Origin: Flavobacterium resistens
Lineage (GTDB): Bacteria > Bacteroidota > Bacteroidia > Flavobacteriales > Flavobacteriaceae
Direction of reading: 5' to 3'
NCBI RefSeq assembly: GCF_900182645.1
Contig: NZ_FXTA01000005.1
Coordinates: 186,001-250,000 of the forward strand
Length of the DNA stretch: 64,000 nt
Shown: positions 44,470-53,430 of the stretch, piece after piece
Numbering within the stretch: the stretch's first letter is position 1
How the letters are laid out: the number at the start of each line of letters is the position of its first letter
Notes under the pieces: model-generated
What the model saw: only the letters and a program-made list of their open reading frames with translations
What the model was told of the DNA's origin: nothing
Databases searched by the model: none
Translations under genes and position numbers: made by a program

Positions 44470-44500
44470 CAAATATAAAGCGGTTTTTCGTTTTCCCAAA
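44470..44500 (-). promoter_or_regulatory. Promoter of the second tRNA-Thr gene
   Basis: On the minus strand TTTG (44497-44500), a 19-base spacer and TATATTTG (44470-44477) match the consensus exactly. Confidence 0.85.
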
Positions 44501-44532
44501 ATAAATTTGCACTTTTTTATACTTTTTTTTGC

Positions 44533-44799
44533 TTACAATTCGTTGATTTTAGCAATCAATTGATTAGCAACTTGTTCCAATTCTACATTTATTTGTTTGA
44601 AGTGCGCTTTTTTATTTTCAACGTTCTTTGCGTTCACTTTTGTGATCAAAGTATCAAATGCAGCGATAGCTTCATCAACTAAAGCATTCGTTTCTGGAGT
44701 AGGATTTCCTGTTGTTGACATCTCAAACAAGTAAACTGCCTCAATAATATCTCCTAATACGAAATTGATGTCTTTCTTTAAATTTTTAACGTTTGCCAT
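44533..44799 (-). CDS. Small conserved helical protein of unknown function
   Basis: The 88-residue protein is acidic, all-helical in appearance and without Cys or a signal. It starts MANVKNLKKDINFVLGDIIE and ends QLIAKINEL. It resembles a short cytoplasmic protein conserved in Flavobacteriia, with no assigned role. The start at 44799 is chosen; an upstream in-frame ATG at 44829 overlaps the -7 box TACTTTTG (44827-44834, minus strand). Confidence 0.78.
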   Translation of the reverse strand: MANVKNLKKDINFVLGDIIEAVYLFEMSTTGNPTPETNALVDEAIAAFDTLITKVNAKNVENKKAHFKQINVELEQVANQLIAKINEL

Positions 44800-44856
44800 T
44801 TTTATTATAATTTTAATTTGCGTTTGCAAAAGTACATATAATCTTTAGATTAAGTG

Positions 44857-45825
44857 CTATGAAATGTAAATTTCTAAAATTGAAGCTTTTCCGCTCAAAA
44901 TAAATGCATTTATCGCAGCCGGAACTAAAACAGTATCTCCTTTTTTATAAGTATGCTTAAAGCCATTATATTCAATTTCAAAACTTCCTTCAATACACAT
45001 GTAAACTGTAAAAGTTTCACCAGATTTAGAAACCTCGATTTTATTTTCTAACGGAATAAAATTAGTTGTAAAATAAGGACAATCAACAACTGTGTTAGAA
45101 GTATTTAATTTCGTTTCGTATTTCTTTTGTGTATCAACTTTATTGTAATTGATCGCATCAAGAGCTAAATCTACGTGCAATTCTCTTTTATTTCCCTGCG
45201 CATCTACACGGTCAAAATCATACAAACGATATGTGATGTCAGATGTTTGCTGAATTTCAGCAACAACCAATCCGGCTCCAATTGCATGAACTGTCCCTGT
45301 TTCTAAAAAGAAAACATCTCCAGGTTTTGCTTTTACATCATCTAAAATCGAAACTAGTGTATTATCATGCAAATGTTTCAAATATTCTTCTTTACTGGAA
45401 TCTTCTTTAAAACCAACGATAATTCTCGACTCAGAATCGGCCTGCATTACATACCACATTTCTGTTTTCCCAAAAGAATTATGACGTTCTTTTGCTAATT
45501 TATCATTCGGATGAACCTGAATTGAAAGATCTTCGCGCGCATCTAAATATTTAAAAAGCAATGGAAACTGCTTTCCAAAACGATCATAGACTTTGCTTCC
45601 TAAAATTTCATTTGGAGTTTCATCAATAAGTTCCATTAAAGATTTTCCTTTCAACTCACCATTTGAAACTACACTAACATCTCCCTGAACAGTTGACAAT
45701 TCCCAACTTTCGCCTGTAATTTTAGAAACAATAGGTTTATTTAAAACTGTTTTCAGTTTTTCTCCTCCCCAAATTCTTTCTTTCAAAATGGGCTCAAATT
45801 GTAATGGATATAATTCTGTACTCAT
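44857..45825 (-). CDS. manA: Mannose-6-phosphate isomerase, class I
   Basis: The 322-residue cupin-fold enzyme has the zinc ligands in LSIQVHPNDKLA and in ETGTVHAIGAGLVVAE, plus the N-terminal KERIWGGEKL. It interconverts fructose-6-phosphate and mannose-6-phosphate, feeding GDP-mannose for surface glycans. It is the short (~320) form common in Gram-positive bacteria and Bacteroidota. It is the last gene of an apparent idi-queD-bcp-manA run, with a 63-base gap to bcp. Confidence 0.93.
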   Translation of the reverse strand: MSTELYPLQFEPILKERIWGGEKLKTVLNKPIVSKITGESWELSTVQGDVSVVSNGELKGKSLMELIDETPNEILGSKVYDRFGKQFPLLFKYLDAREDLSIQVHPNDKLAKERHNSFGKTEMWYVMQADSESRIIVGFKEDSSKEEYLKHLHDNTLVSILDDVKAKPGDVFFLETGTVHAIGAGLVVAEIQQTSDITYRLYDFDRVDAQGNKRELHVDLALDAINYNKVDTQKKYETKLNTSNTVVDCPYFTTNFIPLENKIEVSKSGETFTVYMCIEGSFEIEYNGFKHTYKKGDTVLVPAAINAFILSGKASILEIYIS

Positions 45826-45888
45826 ATATTTTTTTTCGAGGCCAATATCTTTATTATTTAAATATTGATCTAATACTATTTTCTTAAT

Positions 45889-46347
45889 CTATAATACTAA
45901 TTCTTTAATTGTTTCCAATGCTTTCGGAATATGTTTCGCAGCATTCATACTATCAAAAATCAAAATGACAACACCATTTTTATCCACAATATAAGTTACC
46001 CTTCCCGGAAGAAGGCCAAATAAATTATTGCGAACACCAAACAGTTGTCTTAATCTTTTATCTTGATCTGAAAGTAAAATAAAAGGCAACTTATGCTTAT
46101 TTGCAAATTTGTGATGCGATTTTACACTATCACTACTTATACCAATAACTTCGGCACCTAAATCCTTAAAATCTTCGTATTGATCGCGGAAACTGCAAGC
46201 TTCAGTAGTGCAGCCCGGCGTATTATCTTTTGGGTAAAAATAAATCACGAGTGGCTTTCTTCCTAAAACGCTCTGGCTGTCAAAAAGTTCTCCATGACTA
46301 TCTTTTGCAGTAAAATTCGGAACTATATCTCCTATTTTTAACGACAT
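45889..46347 (-). CDS. bcp: Peroxiredoxin (bacterioferritin comigratory protein type)
   Basis: The 152-residue thioredoxin-fold peroxidase has the peroxidatic Cys in TPGCTTEACSFRD with the second Cys five residues later, as in atypical 2-Cys BCP/PrxQ. VIGISSDSVKSHHKFA and LPFILLSDQDKRL are family hallmarks. It reduces hydrogen and organic peroxides in the cytoplasm with thioredoxin. It lies 3 bases after queD and is probably co-transcribed with it. Confidence 0.94.
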   Translation of the reverse strand: MSLKIGDIVPNFTAKDSHGELFDSQSVLGRKPLVIYFYPKDNTPGCTTEACSFRDQYEDFKDLGAEVIGISSDSVKSHHKFANKHKLPFILLSDQDKRLRQLFGVRNNLFGLLPGRVTYIVDKNGVVILIFDSMNAAKHIPKALETIKELVL

Positions 46348-46350
46348 GTA

Positions 46351-46761
46351 TTATTCTCCTTTATAAGTTACAAAATTGCGGTCCGTTTCATTCAGAACGA
46401 TTTCCAGGTCGAAATCAGGCTGAATTCTTTTTCTAATTTTATTCCATATCACAACAGCAATGTTTTCAGCGGTTGGATTCAAATCCTGAAATTCCGGAAC
46501 ATCCAGATTCAGGTTTTTGTGATCAAACGGAATTTCAACTTCTTCAAGTATAATATCCGCTAATACTTTCACATCTAAAACAAAACCAGTTTCCGGGTCA
46601 ATTTTTCCTGTAACACTAACTGTTAAACCATAATTGTGACCATGAAAATTGGGATTATTGCATTTTCCAAAAACAGCATTGTTTTTTTCGGATGTCCAAT
46701 CTTTTCTGTATAATCGATGTGCAGCATTAAAATGTGCTTTTCTTGATATGGTTACTCTCAT
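46351..46761 (-). CDS. queD: 6-carboxytetrahydropterin synthase / 6-pyruvoyl-tetrahydropterin synthase family
   Basis: The 136-residue protein has the zinc His in HFNAAHRLY and in NPNFHGHNYGL, and the late DLEIVLNETDRNFVTYKGE with the catalytic acid. The family includes QueD of queuosine synthesis and eukaryotic-type PTPS; QueD is the usual role in bacteria, though the partners queC and queE are not in the window. Gaps of 22 bases to idi and 3 bases to bcp suggest one operon of unrelated housekeeping enzymes. Confidence 0.88.
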   Translation of the reverse strand: MRVTISRKAHFNAAHRLYRKDWTSEKNNAVFGKCNNPNFHGHNYGLTVSVTGKIDPETGFVLDVKVLADIILEEVEIPFDHKNLNLDVPEFQDLNPTAENIAVVIWNKIRKRIQPDFDLEIVLNETDRNFVTYKGE

Positions 46762-46783
46762 TTAGGCTTTTGGTTAGTTTTGG

Positions 46784-47311
46784 TTATAATTTATGGTCTT
46801 CAAGATAATGATCAAATTCATCAAAAATTATCTTAAACCAAACAGTATAAATTTCGGGCTGTTTTTCAATATCAGCTTTAACATCTTCAATACTCATCCA
46901 TTTCCAGGCTTCAACTTCCTCTGGATTAATGTTTGGTTCATCATCATAATAGCCAATCATTACATGATCCAATTCATGTTCAGTCAAGCCATTATCAAAA
47001 GGCGCTTTGTAGATAAAATGAAAAAGCTCTTTTAATTCGGCTTTAAATCCCATTTCTTCATACAGCCTTCTGCTTCCCGCTTCAATGTTACTCTCGCCTT
47101 CACGCTGGTGGCTGCAACAAGTATTTGTCCAAAGTAAAGGGGAATGGTATTTATGATGCGCTCTTTGCTGTAGCATAATTTCATTTTTATTATTTAAAAT
47201 AAAAACTGAAAATGCTCGGTGCAAAAGTGCTTTTTCATGTGCTTCTAATTTTGGCATCAAGCCAATCTGCTCGTCGTTTTGGTTAACTAATATTACGTTT
47301 TCTTCTGTCAT
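46784..47311 (-). CDS. idi: Isopentenyl-diphosphate delta-isomerase, type 1
   Basis: The 175-residue Nudix-fold enzyme has the catalytic Cys in NTCCSHQREGES, the Nudix-like GSRRLYEEMGF and the metal/acid region TEHELDHVMIGYY. It interconverts IPP and DMAPP for isoprenoid, quinone and carotenoid synthesis. It is the first gene of the idi-queD-bcp-manA group. Confidence 0.94.
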   Translation of the reverse strand: MTEENVILVNQNDEQIGLMPKLEAHEKALLHRAFSVFILNNKNEIMLQQRAHHKYHSPLLWTNTCCSHQREGESNIEAGSRRLYEEMGFKAELKELFHFIYKAPFDNGLTEHELDHVMIGYYDDEPNINPEEVEAWKWMSIEDVKADIEKQPEIYTVWFKIIFDEFDHYLEDHKL

Positions 47312-47571
47312 ATGGCGTATTGAATTAACAAAAATACGAAAAAAGAAATGGCTATAAAATCCTAGCAGACATTGTGAAAAGTTTAACTACTTTGGAGTTT
47401 TTATAAAATTCTGGCTATCAGAATACTACATTCGTTATCAAAATAAAAATCCTTTAAAAATAAGATACAAAAACTACTCCAGTCGTTTTTACGTAAATAA
47501 CGAAAAGTTAAAACATACTTAAAAAAAACTGAATTGTAATCTAGCTGACATTTCGAAACAGAATCCCACCG

Positions 47572-47579
47572 TATCTTTG
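47572..47579 (+). promoter_or_regulatory. -7 box of the msrBA operon
   Basis: TATCTTTG matches TAnnTTTG and lies 27 bases before the msrB ATG. A TTTC at 17-base spacing is a weak upstream box. Confidence 0.5.
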
Positions 47580-47606
47580 AACATCAGATTAATGCACCAA
47601 AAAACT

Positions 47607-48164
47607 ATGAAATCTAAAAACTTAATTTTCAGCCTTTGTTTTGTACTGCCGCTTTTTATTTTTCAAGCCTGCGGACAAAACACAAAAAAACAAGCCCCAA
47701 AAACAGCTACTTCTATGGAAAACAAAATCAGCAAACCGGGAAACCCTTATTATTCAAATACGGATACAACCAAATTAAACATTAGCGATGCCGAATGGAA
47801 AAAGGTTTTACCTGAAGATGTTTATGCCGTAATGCGCGAGGCTGACACTGAAAGACCTTTTACAGGAAAATATTGGAATACAGATGAAAAAGGTACTTAT
47901 TATTGTGCTTCCTGCGGAAATAAGCTTTTTAGATCGACTGCTAAATTTTCGAGCAGTTGCGGATGGCCGAGCTTTTTTGAACAAGACAACAAAACAAGCG
48001 TGGTTTACAAAAATGACAATTCATTAGGAATGGAAAGAATCGAAGCGCTTTGCGGACGTTGTGGCGGACATCTTGGACATTTATTTGACGATGGTCCTGA
48101 ACCAACCGGAAAACGCTACTGCATGAACTCTATTGCTCTTGATTTTATTCCTGATAACAAATAA
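47607..48164 (+). CDS. msrB: Peptide-methionine (R)-S-oxide reductase, exported lipoprotein form
   Basis: The 185-residue protein has a lipoprotein-type signal (LIFSLCFVLPLFIFQACGQN) and a complete MsrB domain: YYCASCGNKLF and RCGGHLGHLFDDG carry the structural zinc CxxC pairs, and the catalytic Cys is in KRYCMNSIALDF. It reduces the R form of methionine sulfoxide, here probably in the periplasm at the inner face of the outer membrane. The start is the ATG at 47607; an upstream TTG at 47577 lies inside the promoter. It is followed after 7 bases by msrA. Confidence 0.93.
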   Translation: MKSKNLIFSLCFVLPLFIFQACGQNTKKQAPKTATSMENKISKPGNPYYSNTDTTKLNISDAEWKKVLPEDVYAVMREADTERPFTGKYWNTDEKGTYYCASCGNKLFRSTAKFSSSCGWPSFFEQDNKTSVVYKNDNSLGMERIEALCGRCGGHLGHLFDDGPEPTGKRYCMNSIALDFIPDNK

Positions 48165-48171
48165 TCCAATT

Positions 48172-48783
48172 ATGAAAAATTTACTTTTAATCTGTTTATT
48201 GGCTTTATCGCTAAACGGATTTTCACAAAATAAAAAAGCTTCCAATTTAGAAACAATTACGCTTGGCGGAGGCTGTTACTGGTGCGTTGAAGCTGTTTAT
48301 GAAAATTTGGACGGAGTTAAATCTGTTGTTTCTGGATTCTCGGGTGGAAATGTTCCAAATCCTACTTATGAAGAAGTTTGCACTGGAGAAACTGGTCACG
48401 CCGAAGTCGTTCAAATTACGTACGATAAAAACGTAACTGATATTAATGAAATCTTCAAAGTCTTTTTTACCGTTCACGATCCAACAACTTTAAATCGTCA
48501 AGGAGCAGATGTTGGAACACAATATCGTTCTGTTATCTTCTACAAAAACGAAGAGCAAAAAAAAGCCGCACAAAGCATTATTGCCGAATTAAACAAAGCA
48601 AAAGTGTACAGTAATCCGATTGTAACAAAAGTAGAACCTTTTAAAGCGTTTTATAAAGCCGAAGATTACCATCAAAACTATTACGCAAACAATAAAAGTC
48701 AGCCTTACTGTAAAATGGTGATTCAGCCAAAAATAGAAAAGTTCGAAAAAGTCTTTAAAGACAAACTAAAAAAGAAATCATAA
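48172..48783 (+). CDS. msrA: Peptide-methionine (S)-S-oxide reductase, exported
   Basis: The 203-residue protein has a signal peptide (LLLICLLALSLNGFSQ) and the MsrA core TLGGGCYWCVEAVYENLDGV with the catalytic Cys in GCYWC, GHAEVVQITYD, and a late Cys in SQPYCKMVIQPK. It reduces the S form of methionine sulfoxide. Together with the exported MsrB it forms a two-gene repair unit for oxidised envelope proteins. The start at 48172 is chosen because the signal peptide begins there. Confidence 0.94.
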   Translation: MKNLLLICLLALSLNGFSQNKKASNLETITLGGGCYWCVEAVYENLDGVKSVVSGFSGGNVPNPTYEEVCTGETGHAEVVQITYDKNVTDINEIFKVFFTVHDPTTLNRQGADVGTQYRSVIFYKNEEQKKAAQSIIAELNKAKVYSNPIVTKVEPFKAFYKAEDYHQNYYANNKSQPYCKMVIQPKIEKFEKVFKDKLKKKS

Positions 48784-48818
48784 AAAAAGGGAAATGAATT
48801 AATCATTTCCCTTTTTCA
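48784..48818 (+). terminator. Terminator of msrBA
   Basis: AAAAAGGGAAATGA and TCATTTCCCTTTTT form a 14-bp stem around ATTAA. Confidence 0.9.
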
Positions 48819-48838
48819 CTTTAGCTAGAATACTAAAA

Positions 48839-49273
48839 TTATTTAGCCACTTTTTTAAATCGCATCATTGGCACATCACCCTGAATCAAATTTAATTTGC
48901 CATCTTTATCAATAGAATAGCTTGTGATTTTTTTCATTTGCTGTAAAAACTGTTGTTCTCCTCCTCCATCACAAAACATTAATGTGCTTGGTCCTGGTTC
49001 TCCAAAAGTCAAAGATTTTCCGCTTAAAGTATAAGGCGCACTGTATCCGTTACATCCATTGTTTCCAAAAACTTTTGTTTCTTTTTGATCAAAAGTAATC
49101 TGCGGTTTTTTATTCGGATACAAACCTTCAAAAGCAATTCTTGGCCCGGAGATATATTCTAATTCCCAAGTTGTACCAAATAAATTTCCTCCGCTTGACG
49201 CGTCTTTCGATGTTTTACAAGAAGCTAATAATACCATTAAAACTGAAACGGCTGCGAGTGTGTATTTTTTCAT
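48839..49273 (-). CDS. META-domain lipoprotein
   Basis: The 144-residue protein has lipobox LASC followed by a META/HslJ-like domain: GTTWELEYISGPRIAF, KPQITFDQKETKVFGNNGCN and STLMFCDGG. The family includes HslJ, linked to novobiocin resistance and heat in E. coli, but no general function is established. It converges with msrBA. Confidence 0.87.
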   Translation of the reverse strand: MKKYTLAAVSVLMVLLASCKTSKDASSGGNLFGTTWELEYISGPRIAFEGLYPNKKPQITFDQKETKVFGNNGCNGYSAPYTLSGKSLTFGEPGPSTLMFCDGGGEQQFLQQMKKITSYSIDKDGKLNLIQGDVPMMRFKKVAK

Positions 49274-49536
49274 AAAAAATGTGTTTTAAAGATTAATATA
49301 ATTGTTTTTTGAAGATTAAAATTATTCTATAAACATTCCTTTCTCAATATTCGTGCCCAGTTACACGATTTATTAAAGTTTAAATTTCTCGGCAAACTGT
49401 AATTTTCTAATCTCTAAGTTACATCATTTTGTTTAAAACAATATTAATCAAACATTTAAATTACAATTTGTGATTACATTTTTTTTGTAATTTGCAGTTA
49501 TCAAAAAACTAAAAATCATCAATAAAAAACCACAAA

Positions 49537-50940
49537 ATGAAGCAATTATTCGTATTCTTTGCATTCTTACTTACAATCAGCCAAATTCATTCGCAGGAAA
49601 ATCTTCCAACAGATTACCTTTCAAAAGAGTTTCATAAAGGCCGCCGCGAAGCTTTTAGAGCTCTAATGCCTGCTAATTCCGTAGCGGTAATATTTTCATA
49701 TCCGGAAAGAGTTTTCTCAAAAGATGTCAATTACAATTATCACGCAAATCCTGACATGTATTACTTATCAGGTTACAAAGAAGCTGATGGTGTTTTATTA
49801 ATTTTTAAAGAACCACAAGGAGCTGAAAAATACAACGAAGTTCTTTTTGTGAGAGAAAGAAACGCCAATCGCGAAATGTGGACAGGAAGACGTTTAGGAG
49901 TCGAAGGAGCAAAATCAAAATTAGGGTTTTCAACTGCTTATAATGGCAAAGATTTCAATGCTTTTAAAGTTGATTTTGAAAAATTCAACAACATAATTTA
50001 CGATAAAATCCCAACAGATTTAAATAATGATAATAGCGGATTTGATCTTTTTGGTTTAATTCAGATATTTAAATCCAAAGCTTCAATTACACAAGAAAAC
50101 AAAGCTTCAACCGATTTATTTACCACTATTACAAACTCACTTCGTCAAATAAAAACTCCCGAAGAGCTTGATTTAATGCGCAAAACCGTAAAACTTTCCT
50201 GCATTGCACACAATGAAGTAATGAAAGCAGTTGGCCCAGACATGAGCGAAAATGAAGCAGACGGAATTCACGCTTACGTTCACCGAAAATACGGCGCAGA
50301 AGACGAAGGTTATCCGCCAATTGTGGGCGCTGGAGCAAATGGATGTATTTTGCATTATGGCGAAAACAATTCAACAAAAATTGACAACCAATTATTATTA
50401 ATGGATGTTGGTTCTGAATATCATGGTTATTCAGCAGATGTTACCAGAACAATTCCAGCAAACGGAAAATTTACTGAAGAGCAAAAAGCCATATATCAAA
50501 TTGTTTATGAAGCACAAGAAGAAGTTTTTAAACTTTGTAAAGAAGGAACTCCAATTCAGGATTTAAACAAAAAATCTAGAGAAATAGTTGCTGCTGGATT
50601 AATCAAACTAGGAATTATTACTGATCCAAAAGATGCCAGAATATATTATCCGCATGGCTGTTCACATTTTCTTGGCTTAGATGTTCACGACAAAGGAGAT
50701 TATATGGGCAATTTAAAAGAAAATATGATTCTTACTGTTGAGCCGGGAATCTACATTTCCGCAAACAGCAAATGCGATAAAAAATGGTGGAATATTGGCG
50801 TTCGTATCGAAGATGATATTTTGATCAAAAAAGATTCATATGAAAATCTCTCAGCAGAATCACCAAGAAAATGGCAAGATGTTGAAGCTTTAGCCAAACA
50901 AAAAAGTACTTTCAATGAGATGAAGTTTCCTAAAATATAA
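49537..50940 (+). CDS. Exported Xaa-Pro aminopeptidase (M24B)
   Basis: The 467-residue protein has a signal peptide (QLFVFFAFLLTISQIHSQ), the N-terminal aminopeptidase-P domain (FRALMPANSVAVIFSYPE, NPDMYYLSGYKEADG) and a pita-bread catalytic domain. The five metal ligands are visible in LLMDVGSEYHGYSADVTRTI (two Asp), HGCSHFLGLDVHD (His), TVEPGIY (Glu) and VRIEDD (Glu). It removes N-terminal residues before proline. Export suggests peptide scavenging in the periplasm. Confidence 0.93.
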   Translation: MKQLFVFFAFLLTISQIHSQENLPTDYLSKEFHKGRREAFRALMPANSVAVIFSYPERVFSKDVNYNYHANPDMYYLSGYKEADGVLLIFKEPQGAEKYNEVLFVRERNANREMWTGRRLGVEGAKSKLGFSTAYNGKDFNAFKVDFEKFNNIIYDKIPTDLNNDNSGFDLFGLIQIFKSKASITQENKASTDLFTTITNSLRQIKTPEELDLMRKTVKLSCIAHNEVMKAVGPDMSENEADGIHAYVHRKYGAEDEGYPPIVGAGANGCILHYGENNSTKIDNQLLLMDVGSEYHGYSADVTRTIPANGKFTEEQKAIYQIVYEAQEEVFKLCKEGTPIQDLNKKSREIVAAGLIKLGIITDPKDARIYYPHGCSHFLGLDVHDKGDYMGNLKENMILTVEPGIYISANSKCDKKWWNIGVRIEDDILIKKDSYENLSAESPRKWQDVEALAKQKSTFNEMKFPKI

Positions 50941-50999
50941 TCTGACAGACAATACATTCAAAACTTTAAAACCTACACTTTCAAAATTGAAAATAAAAC

Positions 51000-51554
51000 A
51001 TGAAGACCTTTTTAAAATTGATTTTATTTGCCTTTATCTTTTCAGGATGCAATCAAAACGTTAATCAAAAAATTGAAAATGCTGCTGAAAAAGATACCAT
51101 CACAAAAACAAAAAAAACTATTACAGAACCAGTTGTCGATAGTAGAGAAAAGAATACTGGAGATTTGGATCAACTTTTTCCAATAGATATTCTGAATCCC
51201 AAAAGTAAAGATGTATTTAAAAAATATGGAATCGAATTTACAGGTAATTGTTATGCGTGCGACTTGGCAATTGTATCGATATCGAAAAAAAGCTTCAAAC
51301 TAACCAATGTTTGTGATGACAAAACAACACAAGAGTTTGAAATTACTGAATTTTCGGGGTCTGATGATTTAATCGAATTTAAAACAAAACAAAATAATTT
51401 TATATTAACGAAAATAGACAAAGCCCCAGTTTACGAATTAAAAATCACTGGCGACACTTTAAAAATTAAAAATCTGAGAATTTCAAAATTCTATACCACA
51501 CAAAAAATGCTGGATAAATTTGAGGAACACGACTGTGGCGATTTTCAAGGATAA
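51000..51554 (+). CDS. Lipoprotein of unknown function
   Basis: The 184-residue protein has lipobox FSGC (Cys17), a charged linker to ~60 and a beta-rich body with two close Cys (GNCYACDLAI), a third in TNVCDDKT and a fourth in EEHDCGDF. I do not recognise a family. The next gene is another lipoprotein of similar size in the same orientation; the sequence between shows scraps of open frame but no clear gene. Confidence 0.7.
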   Translation: MKTFLKLILFAFIFSGCNQNVNQKIENAAEKDTITKTKKTITEPVVDSREKNTGDLDQLFPIDILNPKSKDVFKKYGIEFTGNCYACDLAIVSISKKSFKLTNVCDDKTTQEFEITEFSGSDDLIEFKTKQNNFILTKIDKAPVYELKITGDTLKIKNLRISKFYTTQKMLDKFEEHDCGDFQG

Positions 51555-51685
51555 AAGGAATTACTTGCAAAAAGAGGAAAAACTAGCTTAGAAAAACCAT
51601 TATAGACAGTTTGAACTACTTGAATTGTATTTCAGATATCTATCAACCCGAAACAAAATTGCAAAAATCCAAAAAGACACCATAA

Positions 51686-52366
51686 ATGAAAACTAAAAGC
51701 CTTTTACTTTTATTCTTTATTACAATATTAATAGCCTGTAACAGTCGTAATGAAAAAGCAAACGAGTCCAAAAAAAATATTGAAACCAAACATGAAGTCA
51801 ATACATCAATAGAACCAAAAGAAAAACTAAAAGATAAATCAATTTATGATTCGAAATTTCTTGGAAAAGAAAACGTCCTAATTAATGATCATAAAGTAAT
51901 ATTGACAAAAGATGAATTTGAATCGATTTATACTCATGTTGATTCTATATCAACACAGCTTTGGGAATGTGGCAGTCCGTTTGAATGGTTAGACGAAAAA
52001 TGGATGATTAAAACATACGGTAAAAAAAATAAAGAAACAGGAAATTTTAATACATTCAATGGAGAAATAACAACGATATTCAGCCAAAATATTCAGTTTG
52101 CGACCAATAATCACATTGTATTATTTGATACTGGATTTGTCGGCAATAATTCATTTAAAATTATTTCACACAATATTACATTAAACAAAGACACAACAGT
52201 AAAAGAATTTAGGAGTAAGTTTCCAAATACAGAAATGGAAAAAACGGATTATCCGAACGAAGTACGATTTAGGTTTTATTTAGATAATAAGAGTGACGAT
52301 TGTTTTCTATTTTATTTTAAAGACGGAAAACTTAACTATCTTACTTTATGGTGGCTTTTGTGTTAA
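51686..52366 (+). CDS. Lipoprotein of unknown function
   Basis: The 226-residue protein has lipobox LIAC followed by a lysine/glutamate-rich linker to ~55. The globular part has ILTKDEFESIYTHVDSISTQ, LWECGSPFEWLDEKWM and a C-terminus rich in aromatic residues (LNYLTLWWLLC). No family is recognised. With the upstream lipoprotein it forms a small accessory pair between aminopeptidase P and the quinone oxidoreductase. Confidence 0.7.
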   Translation: MKTKSLLLLFFITILIACNSRNEKANESKKNIETKHEVNTSIEPKEKLKDKSIYDSKFLGKENVLINDHKVILTKDEFESIYTHVDSISTQLWECGSPFEWLDEKWMIKTYGKKNKETGNFNTFNGEITTIFSQNIQFATNNHIVLFDTGFVGNNSFKIISHNITLNKDTTVKEFRSKFPNTEMEKTDYPNEVRFRFYLDNKSDDCFLFYFKDGKLNYLTLWWLLC

Positions 52367-52462
52367 AAAAATGCTTTTAAATTTCATTTAAAATCAAAAC
52401 AATAAACGTCGTAAACAAGCTTCAATTTTCACTTACTTTGTATTTCTAAATTTATTTTAAAA

Positions 52463-53422
52463 ATGAAAGCACTTACCTTCTCTAAATTCGGAGATTCAGA
52501 TGTTTTAGAATATATCGAAATTCCTGCACCACAACTAAAAAGCGATGAAATTTTAGTCGAAATGAAAGCCATCGGATTAAATTTTGCCGATGTTTACAGA
52601 CGAAAAGGAAATTATCACTTAAAAGGAAATCCGCCTTTTATTGCCGGTTACGAAGGCGCCGGAATTGTTGTCGATGCAAATAATCATCCTGAATATAAAG
52701 TTGGCGACCGTGTGGCTTTCGCCGATGTTCCTTTCGCAAATGCCGAATTAGTTGCTGTAAACACAAACCACGTTTTGCCTTTGCCGGAAGCGATTTCTTT
52801 TGAAACCGCAGCTTCTGTTTTATTACAAGGTTTGACCGCGCATTATTTAGCAACCGATAGTCATAAAACTCAAAAAAGCGAAACTGTATTAATTCATGCC
52901 GTTGCCGGCGGAGTTGGACAAATTCTGACCCAAATCAGCAAGCTTTTAGGAGCAAATGTAATTGGTTTGACTTCATCTGCAGAAAAAGCAAAAGTTGGTT
53001 TTGAACAAGGTGCAGACCATGTTTTTCTTTATAATGACGATTGGAAATCACAGATTTTTAAAATTGTTTCAAAAGGTGTTGACGTAGTTTACGACAGTAT
53101 CGGAAGCACTTTAAAAGAAAGTTTCGAAGTTACAAAAGAATGCGGACAAGTCGTTTTCTTCGGAATGGCGGGCGGCGATCCCGAATTTGTAGACCCAAGA
53201 ATGCTAATGGATGGTTCGAAAACTTTAACAGGAGGCGATTTATGGAGTTATTTAAACTCTAAAGAAGAACGAATCAAACGCGCCACTCAATTATTCAATT
53301 GGATTACCGAAGGAAAAATCAAACTTTCCGAACCAACTTCTTTTAAATTATCAGAAGGAAAACTAGCACACGATTATCTGGAAAGCAGAAAAAGTACCGG
53401 AAAAATAATTTTGATTCCGTAA
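52463..53422 (+). CDS. Quinone oxidoreductase-like MDR protein
   Basis: The 319-residue protein is a zinc-less medium-chain dehydrogenase/reductase: IGLNFADVYRRKGNY, GYEGAGIVVDANN and GDRVAFADVPFA in the catalytic domain. The Rossmann glycines are in VLIHAVAGGVGQILTQISKL, a nearby GLTSSAEK binds NADPH, and FFGMAGG is further on. It probably reduces quinones or alpha,beta-unsaturated carbonyls with NADPH. It is a single gene, directly followed by the structured element at 53431. Confidence 0.92.
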   Translation: MKALTFSKFGDSDVLEYIEIPAPQLKSDEILVEMKAIGLNFADVYRRKGNYHLKGNPPFIAGYEGAGIVVDANNHPEYKVGDRVAFADVPFANAELVAVNTNHVLPLPEAISFETAASVLLQGLTAHYLATDSHKTQKSETVLIHAVAGGVGQILTQISKLLGANVIGLTSSAEKAKVGFEQGADHVFLYNDDWKSQIFKIVSKGVDVVYDSIGSTLKESFEVTKECGQVVFFGMAGGDPEFVDPRMLMDGSKTLTGGDLWSYLNSKEERIKRATQLFNWITEGKIKLSEPTSFKLSEGKLAHDYLESRKSTGKIILIP

Positions 53423-53430
53423 AACAATCT

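Noticed and set aside
51555..51685. Possible third small gene between two lipoproteins
   Set aside because: The only open frame lacks a good start and has in-frame stops upstream; it may be a remnant but cannot be supported as a gene.
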